A DNA stretch of 64,000 nucleotides. Source: Colidextribacter sp. OB.20 (GTDB taxonomy: Bacteria > Bacillota > Clostridia > Oscillospirales > Oscillospiraceae). The position numbers were made by a program, and so were the translations under genes. The notes under the pieces were generated by a model. The model was not told the origin of the DNA and did not search any database. It saw only the letters and a list, made by a program, of their open reading frames with translations. Where the stretch lies: NCBI RefSeq assembly GCF_009911595.1, contig NZ_QWKG01000008.1, positions 1-64,000 on the forward strand, read 5' to 3'. Position 1 is the stretch's first letter; each line of letters opens with the position of its first letter. This document shows, piece after piece, positions 58,491-64,000 of the stretch.

Positions 58491-60437
58491 ATGAAAGAGA
58501 AAATGCCCCGCACGCCCTTCTCCACCCCTCTGTCCGGGTCGGCCAGGGTGACCGAGCTGCGCATCAAAAATATTATCTCCGGGCCCAAAAAGCGGCCTCC
58601 GGCCCTGTTTCTGGCGCTGATATTCGCCGTGTGCATTTTCTGCGGCAATCTGGTGTCCTGCCAGGTGGCCGAGGCGGAAAAAACCTCCCAGCCGGGGAAC
58701 GTGTCCATTCCGGAGCACCCGCCCGAACTCCGGCAGTCCGCCCTGGCCGCCGACTACCAGCCCCGGAACGATGTGGAGTACGGGCTGCTCCAGGCCCTGT
58801 TCCAGTCCGCCGACACACTGCGGCCCTTCCAGGACCCCACCGCCCGGCTGCTGGACTCCATCTGGGGGGAGGACTACATCCTGGGGGCCGCCCTGGTGGA
58901 GGACCACCTGGAGAACACCCTGATCCTGGGGGTGATGGACCGGGAGACCCAGGAGCTGGCCTGGTCCACGTTCCACCGCTCGCTGAAGAACGGCGCGGCT
59001 AACGTGGTCACCTTCCAGAACTACGACGGCAAGCCCTGCCTGCTGTACACCTTCAACGGCCAGGAGAACGGCCAGTACACCGGCCAGGCGGGGGTGCTCC
59101 GCTTTGACGACAGCGAGTATCTGAACTGGATCTGGCCGGTGGAGGGGGACGCGCGCCTTGTGAATGACCCTCCTGAGGGCCCCCGGGGGGCCTTTGAAGA
59201 ATATGAGGCCTACTGGGACAGCCGGCTTGCCCTGCTGGCCCCTGGCGGGGTGGATGTCTACACCGTCAACCCGGAGTTTGAATGGGGGAAGGACGAGCCC
59301 GCCTCCATGTGGCAGCTGGAGACCGACGAGCTGTTCTACTACGACCGGAGCAGCGCCGCAGAGCTGCCCATGCCAGTCTACTTCCAGGCTCTGCAATGGC
59401 TGAACGGATACACCCGCGACTCCGGCGGCTGGCGGGTCACCGGCCTGGTCTCCAGCCCGAACAGGTCCCCGTCGGGGCTGGGGGAGGAGTGCTTCACCCT
59501 CTGGGCCCAGACCGACGACGGCTCCCAGACCCTCACGGCCGACCTGTTCTTCCCCTTTGAGCCGGTGGGCAGCTCCGCCCGCAGCTATGACAATCTGAGC
59601 CGTGTCCAGGTCTGCACGGAGGAAATTTGGCAGCCCGTCCGGCTGGACATCGGCATCACCCCGGAGTGCCTGCTGGACGAGCCCTTCGAGCTGCTCACTG
59701 AGGAGGAGACCTCCGCGATAAAAAACCTGGACCCCAGAGACCTGCCCCGGGAAGCGGTGGAGAACCTGTACAACGTCTCCCGCCAGGACTGCTGGCAGGA
59801 CCTCCTCCTGCCCCTGGCCTATGATGAAGCCTACGACGTCACCCTCTACGGCGTGGTGGGCAAGACGTCCGACGGGGACGACGCCTGGCTGGGGAGCGGG
59901 TATCTTCCCTGTTACGGCATTGTCCTGCGGTATCAGAACAGGGCGGAGTATTTTCCCCTGTTCTGGGGCGGCAACGGCAAATATAGCAAAAGCCCCCTCC
60001 TGCTGGTGGACGACTTCGACTCCGACGGCAGGCCCGAAGCGGCGGCGGCCCTGTTCTGGGGCTGGGGCACCGGGGCCTGGAGCGAGGCGCTGTACCTCTT
60101 TGACCTGGACACCATGACCTATACCCTCCCCGATTACAGCCAGGTCCCCCTGGAGATCACCGTCAGCCCCGACGGGCGCATCGCCCGCCTTGCCAGCGGG
60201 GACCAGGAGTTTCTTATGGACATCACCGAGCTGACCGGCTATTTTGACGGCGAGATGGGGGTGGGCAATGTCATCCGCTTCCGCCAGGAGGAGGGAAAAC
60301 TCTTCTGTGAGCTGGGGGTGGATTTTACCAACAACACCCTGGGCTATATGGCTGAGGCCAGCTTCCCCGTGGTCTATGAGAACGGGGCCTACCGGCTGGG
60401 CCCGGCGGTCGCCCTGACCAACAGCTTCCCCGGCTGA
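58491..60437 (+). CDS. Tail-module lipoprotein paralogue 2
   Basis: 648 residues, the largest of the set. Same 57-residue module (RTPFSTPLSGSARVTELRIK, NIISGPKKRPPALFLALIFA, GNLVSC) and then a unique long extracellular part. It includes VDDFDSDGRPEAAAALFWGWG, reminiscent of FG-GAP/EF-like 'D-x-DGRPEA' repeats, and GNVIRFRQEEGKLFCELGVDF. No catalytic motif. ATG at 58491 has AAAGGA upstream; earlier in-frame ATGs overlap the previous gene. It overlaps or abuts paralogue 1, so they are co-transcribed. Confidence 0.75.
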   Translation: MKEKMPRTPFSTPLSGSARVTELRIKNIISGPKKRPPALFLALIFAVCIFCGNLVSCQVAEAEKTSQPGNVSIPEHPPELRQSALAADYQPRNDVEYGLLQALFQSADTLRPFQDPTARLLDSIWGEDYILGAALVEDHLENTLILGVMDRETQELAWSTFHRSLKNGAANVVTFQNYDGKPCLLYTFNGQENGQYTGQAGVLRFDDSEYLNWIWPVEGDARLVNDPPEGPRGAFEEYEAYWDSRLALLAPGGVDVYTVNPEFEWGKDEPASMWQLETDELFYYDRSSAAELPMPVYFQALQWLNGYTRDSGGWRVTGLVSSPNRSPSGLGEECFTLWAQTDDGSQTLTADLFFPFEPVGSSARSYDNLSRVQVCTEEIWQPVRLDIGITPECLLDEPFELLTEEETSAIKNLDPRDLPREAVENLYNVSRQDCWQDLLLPLAYDEAYDVTLYGVVGKTSDGDDAWLGSGYLPCYGIVLRYQNRAEYFPLFWGGNGKYSKSPLLLVDDFDSDGRPEAAAALFWGWGTGAWSEALYLFDLDTMTYTLPDYSQVPLEITVSPDGRIARLASGDQEFLMDITELTGYFDGEMGVGNVIRFRQEEGKLFCELGVDFTNNTLGYMAEASFPVVYENGAYRLGPAVALTNSFPG

Positions 60438-60448
60438 GCTGTACCGGC

Positions 60449-60487
60449 CTCATCCGTCACCACCTTCCCCTAAAGGGGAAGGCTTAC
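60449..60487. repeat. Partial family A repeat
   Basis: GGCCTCATCCGTCACCACC, then CTTCCCCTAAAGGGGAAG and GGCTTA; the short form between paralogues 2 and 3. Confidence 0.6.
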
Positions 60488-60504
60488 CATGAAAGGAGTC
60501 CCCC

Positions 60505-61779
60505 ATGAACAAAAACATCCCCCGCACCCCCTTCTCCACCCCTCTGTCCGGGTCGGCCAGGGTGACCGAGCTGCGGATTAAAAATATCCTCACCGGGCCC
60601 AAAAAGCGGCCCCCGACCCTCTTCCTGGCGGCAATGTTCGCCGTGTGCCTCCTCTGCGGCAATCTGGTGTCCTGCCAGGTGAAGGAGGCGGACAGCGCAG
60701 AGCCGGAGGGGCCGGGCGTGGAGGAGTGGATCAACTACCTCCACAATCCCGAGGACATACCCTGGGACGACAGCATCGAGACCGAGCTGCCCGAGTACCC
60801 CGGCGTGACCTTCCGCTGGATGCCGGGGACCCTCTGCGCCGTCATCACCAGCATTGATGAGGTTTCCCCCTTTCAGCTGTTCACCGGGATGCCCATTATG
60901 AGTGTGTTCCTCTGCGACATCACCGGGGACGGCCTGCGGGAGCTGTGCGCCGTGACGGCCTACGGGTCCGGGATGATAGACCAGCGGGTGGTGGCATACG
61001 ACTACGCTGCCCAGGAGGCATATCTGCTCCGCAACCGTGGGATGTTTGACTATGAGCTGTCCCTGGAGGACGGACAGCTCCAGGTCATCAAATACCGATA
61101 CCTGGCAGGCCCGGAAATGGGACAGCCGCTGGCGGTGGGGCGTCTGGCCATCCAGGAGGGCGCCATCCTGCTGGAGGGTGAGAGGGAATACAAGGCCCTG
61201 CGGGTGGCGGAGGAGGTCCCAATCCTCACCGATCATCCCGATCTGGCCTTTCTGCTCATGCGGGAGCACGAGAGCTACCCCTATGAGGCCGACTCCCGTA
61301 TGTACGCCTGGCTCCTCCTGACTGAGGAGGGAGAGGGCTGCACCCTGGGGCTGGCCAAGGTGGACGGCGGCCCCCACCCGGCGGGGCTGGGCAATCTGAT
61401 GCTGGGCCTGTGGGACAGGACGGCCCGGGACTGGCGGGGCCCCGTCTATGAGGTGGGGGGCGACGACGGCCTGTTCTCCTCCTGGACAGGGGCGGACGGC
61501 TCCCTCCATATCCTGTGCGCCAACACGGTCACCTACCAGGGGGAGGAGAGCTTCTGCGGCGCGGCCCACTTCCGCTTTGACGGCAAGAGGCTGGAGGAGC
61601 TGGAGCGCTGGAAGGCCGACAGCCTGGAGGAAAATATCAAGATGGTCCCCGCCCAGGGCGGGATGGATATCTATGCGGAAAATCCCCAGTTTTTCTTACA
61701 GCACTACAACCCGGAGTACAACGGTGTCGAACTGCCCGACCAGTGGGTGTATGACCGCTTCGAGCCCGTAGAAAGCTGA
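60505..61779 (+). CDS. Tail-module lipoprotein paralogue 3
   Basis: 424 residues with the shared module (PRTPFSTPLSGSARVTELRI, KNILTGPKKRPPTLFLAAMF, GNLVSC at Cys57). The remainder differs from the other paralogues: SVFLCDITGDGLRELCAVTAYGSGMIDQR, which resembles 'D-x-TGDG-x-RE' integrin-like repeats, followed by alternating strands and NPEYNGVELPDQWVYDRFE at the end. Likely an exported beta-propeller-like or sensor domain. GGAG before ATG. No enzyme motif seen. Confidence 0.75.
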   Translation: MNKNIPRTPFSTPLSGSARVTELRIKNILTGPKKRPPTLFLAAMFAVCLLCGNLVSCQVKEADSAEPEGPGVEEWINYLHNPEDIPWDDSIETELPEYPGVTFRWMPGTLCAVITSIDEVSPFQLFTGMPIMSVFLCDITGDGLRELCAVTAYGSGMIDQRVVAYDYAAQEAYLLRNRGMFDYELSLEDGQLQVIKYRYLAGPEMGQPLAVGRLAIQEGAILLEGEREYKALRVAEEVPILTDHPDLAFLLMREHESYPYEADSRMYAWLLLTEEGEGCTLGLAKVDGGPHPAGLGNLMLGLWDRTARDWRGPVYEVGGDDGLFSSWTGADGSLHILCANTVTYQGEESFCGAAHFRFDGKRLEELERWKADSLEENIKMVPAQGGMDIYAENPQFFLQHYNPEYNGVELPDQWVYDRFEPVES

Positions 61780-61785
61780 TTGGAC

Positions 61786-61974
61786 CGCGCCCAAGGCCCC
61801 CTTCGCAAAGGGCCGACTCCCCCTATCAGGGGGAGATGGCCGAAGGCCAGAGGGGGTAGGGATGCTCCCGGCGAAGCCGGGTGGGGGTTTTCCTCAATGA
61901 ATGTCGGGTAATAAGAGAAAACCCTCCGTCATTTGCTTCGCAAATGCCACCTCCCTTTGCGAAGGGAGGCTTAA
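61786..61974. repeat. Double family A repeat between paralogues 3 and 4
   Basis: GGCCCCCTTCGCAAAGGGCC, TCCCCCTATCAGGGGGA, GGCCGAAGGCC, CCCGGCGAAGCCGGG with GGGGTTTTCC, then GAAAACCCTCCGTCATTTGC, ATTTGCTTCGCAAAT and CCTCCCTTTGCGAAGGGAGG ending in GGCTTAA. Confidence 0.85.
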
Positions 61975-61993
61975 CACGAAAGGAAGTTAACCA

Positions 61994-63271
61994 ATGAACA
62001 ACATAATCCCCCGCACCCCCTTCTCCACCCCTCTGTCGGGCTCGGCAAGGGTGACCGAGCTGCGGATTAAAAATATCCTCACCGGGCCCAAGAAGCGGCC
62101 TCCGGCCCTGTTTCTGGCGGCAATGTTCGCCGTGTGCCTTTTCTGCGGCAATCTGGTGTCCTGCCAGGCGGCGGAGGCGGAACCGCCCCACCCCGACATC
62201 CCGGTGGACTGGGAGAATCTGACCGAGCCCGACCTGACCCTGGCCCCGGTGGACTGGGACAGCCTGCCCACCCCCTTCGAGCCGGACGCCCTCTACACCC
62301 TGGAGGAAAACGGAAACGTCCTGATTACCAATCTGGGGGACGCCATTGTGGAGTGGAACCGTTCCTCCACCGGAAACTTCCTCTATTTCGCCCAGGACCC
62401 AGCCTTCTGCTGTCCCAGCCTGGCGGGCAGGGCGGTGGAGGGCTCCGCCCTGTGGCAGAGCGGAGCCGTCTCAGTGTCTATCAGCGTCAACGACGACCGG
62501 CTGGAGGATGGAACCATTGGCGGCTACCACCTCCAATTTGTGGCAGCCTGCAGTGACTGGACCGTCCTGGAGTCGGAGTTCACCTCCGACGTGGGGGACG
62601 GGACCCTGGAGCTGTCCAAAAAAGAGATGGTCTATGCCGCCCAGGTCCTGGCCGACCTGATGCGGGAGGCGGAGTGGACCGCCACCGCCGATGTCACCGT
62701 CCTGCCCCAACAGCCCGACCTGAACCGCAACGGCGTCCCGGAGGAGCTGCGGCTGTTTGAGCATGAGGGCGCCCAGCGGCTGGATGTCCTGGAAAACGGG
62801 ACGTCCATCTACTCCGAGGAGGGGGTATTCGCCCACGCAGGCTATAACGCCGTCTTCCTGTGCGTCCTGGAGGGGGAGGACTACCTCCTGTCCTACTCCC
62901 CTATCATATATCAATGGGACTGCGGCTACAGCTACCAGCTGTTCACCCTGGAGAACGGGCTCCGGACGGTGGTGCGGGAAAACGGGCTCTCCTTTGACAT
63001 CAACTTCCAGTGGCCGTCACACCGGGATTTCGACCCGGAGGCCATCGACGCCTTTATAGTGGAGATCAACGAGCTGCTCTCCCACAGCGTCCAGCTGCTG
63101 AACACTGACGACGACCTGACGAGAACCTTTGAGAAGGAGGGCCGGCTGGAGGACACCCTGTGGTGGCTGGACGGCTGGGAGCCCATCTTCGTCCGGGACC
63201 CGGACAAGACTCTCCTGGAAAACCTGCGGGACTTCCAGAGGTCCATGGAGCGGGCGGCCGGTCAGCCCTGA
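61994..63271 (+). CDS. Tail-module lipoprotein paralogue 4
   Basis: 425 residues with the shared module (IPRTPFSTPLSGSARVTELR, IKNILTGPKKRPPALFLAAM, GNLVSC). The C-terminal part is homologous to paralogue 1: DLNRNGVPEELRLFEHEG, GLSFDINFQWPSHRDFDPEA and FVRDPDKTLLENLRDFQ, with a unique middle stretch (ISVNDDRLEDGTIGGYHLQF). So the family shows both a constant N-terminal module and shuffled C-terminal parts. GAAAGGAAG before ATG. Confidence 0.75.
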   Translation: MNNIIPRTPFSTPLSGSARVTELRIKNILTGPKKRPPALFLAAMFAVCLFCGNLVSCQAAEAEPPHPDIPVDWENLTEPDLTLAPVDWDSLPTPFEPDALYTLEENGNVLITNLGDAIVEWNRSSTGNFLYFAQDPAFCCPSLAGRAVEGSALWQSGAVSVSISVNDDRLEDGTIGGYHLQFVAACSDWTVLESEFTSDVGDGTLELSKKEMVYAAQVLADLMREAEWTATADVTVLPQQPDLNRNGVPEELRLFEHEGAQRLDVLENGTSIYSEEGVFAHAGYNAVFLCVLEGEDYLLSYSPIIYQWDCGYSYQLFTLENGLRTVVRENGLSFDINFQWPSHRDFDPEAIDAFIVEINELLSHSVQLLNTDDDLTRTFEKEGRLEDTLWWLDGWEPIFVRDPDKTLLENLRDFQRSMERAAGQP

Positions 63272-63301
63272 CAGCTCCTCCAAAAATTTCCCCGCTCCCT
63301 C

Positions 63302-63330
63302 TTGCCTTTCGGGCGAAATTCGGTTATACT
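63302..63330 (+). promoter_or_regulatory. Promoter of hbd
   Basis: TTGCCT (63302-63307), 17-base spacer, TATACT (63325-63330). Confidence 0.65.
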
Positions 63331-63414
63331 GGTAGGCAAGAGAGCGGGGCCGGACCCTCCGGCCAATCCCGCCGGGGAATTCCGGCAATACTAAATTTTA
63401 GGAGGAACACCATT

Positions 63415-64000
63415 ATGAAAGTAGCAATTTTCGGCGCCGGCACCATGGGCAGCGGCATTGCCCAGGTCTTTGCGGCCAAGGGCCACACCGCCCTGATGTA
63501 CGCCAGCAGCGTGGCTTCCGCCCAGCGGCACAAGGACAATCTGGACAAGTCTCTCCAGAAGCGGGTGGACAAGGGCAAGATGGACCAGGCCGCCAAGGAC
63601 GCCCTGATGGCCAACGTGCTGGTGGAGGAGAAGTCCGCGGCTGCCGACGCCGACCTGATCATCGAGTGCGTGAAGGAGGATATGGCTACCAAGAAGGAGC
63701 TTCTGGGTGAGCTGGACGCCATGTGCAAGGAGGGCACCATCTTCGCCTCCAACACCTCCTCCCTGTCCATCACCGAGATGGCCCTGGGCCTGAAGCACCC
63801 CGTCATCGGCATGCACTTCTTCAACCCCGTGCCCAACATGAAGCTGGTTGAGGTCATCCGTGGGGCCAATACCGACCAGGAGACCTTCGACTTCATCTTC
63901 AACCTGTCCAAGGAGATCGGCAAGGAGCCCGTTGAGGTGGCCGAGGCCCCTGGGTTTGTGGTCAACAAGATCCTGATCCCCATGATTAACGAGGCCGCCG
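63415..64000 (+). CDS. hbd: 3-hydroxybutyryl-CoA dehydrogenase (5' part, cut by window end)
   Basis: About 195 codons are visible of an enzyme normally near 280 residues; the frame is open to the window end. NAD-binding MKVAIFGAGTMGSGIAQVFA at the N terminus; SNTSSLSITEMA; HPVIGMHFFNPVPNMKLVEVI; PGFVVNKILIPMINEAA, all characteristic of the (S)-3-hydroxyacyl-CoA dehydrogenase used in butyrate formation. AGGAGG before ATG. No other butyrate-pathway gene is inside the window. Confidence 0.93.
   Translation, partial: MKVAIFGAGTMGSGIAQVFAAKGHTALMYASSVASAQRHKDNLDKSLQKRVDKGKMDQAAKDALMANVLVEEKSAAADADLIIECVKEDMATKKELLGELDAMCKEGTIFASNTSSLSITEMALGLKHPVIGMHFFNPVPNMKLVEVIRGANTDQETFDFIFNLSKEIGKEPVEVAEAPGFVVNKILIPMINEAA

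Overview
The window is a GC-rich chromosomal segment from a spore-forming, low-oxygen Firmicute. It most resembles the Oscillospiraceae (Flavonifractor / Lawsonibacter / Pseudoflavonifractor-like gut clostridia). The evidence is: a meso-DAP type murE, a SpoVD-like PASTA penicillin-binding protein, SpoIID/peptidoglycan-binding spore genes, rubrerythrin, CoaX plus CoaBC, a T-box leader, a 3-hydroxybutyryl-CoA dehydrogenase of butyrate type, and AGGAGG ribosome sites with TTGACA/TATAAT promoters throughout. The genus is inferred, not shown. No rRNA, tRNA, IS element, prophage or CRISPR array was seen.

Layout. 74-8818 (minus): a reduced division/cell-wall cluster mraZ-rsmH-ftsL-spoVD-murE-mraY-ftsW behind one promoter; murF and murD are absent from their usual places. 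9033-12748: a family 4 uracil-DNA glycosylase, then a leftward set of SpoIID/peptidoglycan-binding spore-type genes. 12758-14250: two small XRE regulators and a Uma2 nuclease. 14340-21159 (plus): DUF512 radical SAM protein, der, plsY, gpsA, an AlaX-like editing protein and tmk. 21226-25368: a small unknown gene, an Fe-S aldo/keto reductase and valS. 25564-28708: an XRE/DUF6809 pair with a palindromic operator, and four YcxB-like membrane genes behind a T-box leader. 28710-33722: coaX, coaBC, a MarR/MATE efflux operon and a LytTR/DUF3021 pair. 33821-37454: rubrerythrin, a compact type I toxin-antitoxin candidate and two sodium:neurotransmitter-type transporters. 37518-43190 (minus): two CobW-type metallochaperone GTPases, an S41 protease with SLH repeats and purA. 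43391-47656: a radical SAM DNA-repair-type pair, a membrane-anchored XRE regulator and nrdR. 47672-55301 (mostly minus): gluQRS, an iron alcohol dehydrogenase, a zincin, a U32 peptidase, mltG, a 5-formyl-THF cyclo-ligase, a DJ-1 protein and a WecG/TagA glycosyltransferase. 55553-63271 (plus): blaI, a short M56 protease, and four tandem lipoprotein-like genes sharing one N-terminal module. 63415-64000: hbd, cut by the window end.

Three loci stand out. (1) At 34371-34704 a 25-residue hydrophobic peptide has its Shine-Dalgarno sequence buried in a hairpin, and a consensus promoter drives an opposing RNA across it. (2) At 55490-63271 a BlaI/M56 system appears to have had its C-terminal tail split off and multiplied into four secreted or lipoprotein paralogues. 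(3) At 28437-28708 a T-box whose features fit tRNA-Val precedes YcxB-like genes, while valS, about 3 kb downstream, has no T-box of its own.

Three families of dispersed palindromic repeats occupy most intergenic gaps. One (family B, GTAGGGG...CCCCTAC) supplies the TAG stop codon of at least five genes.
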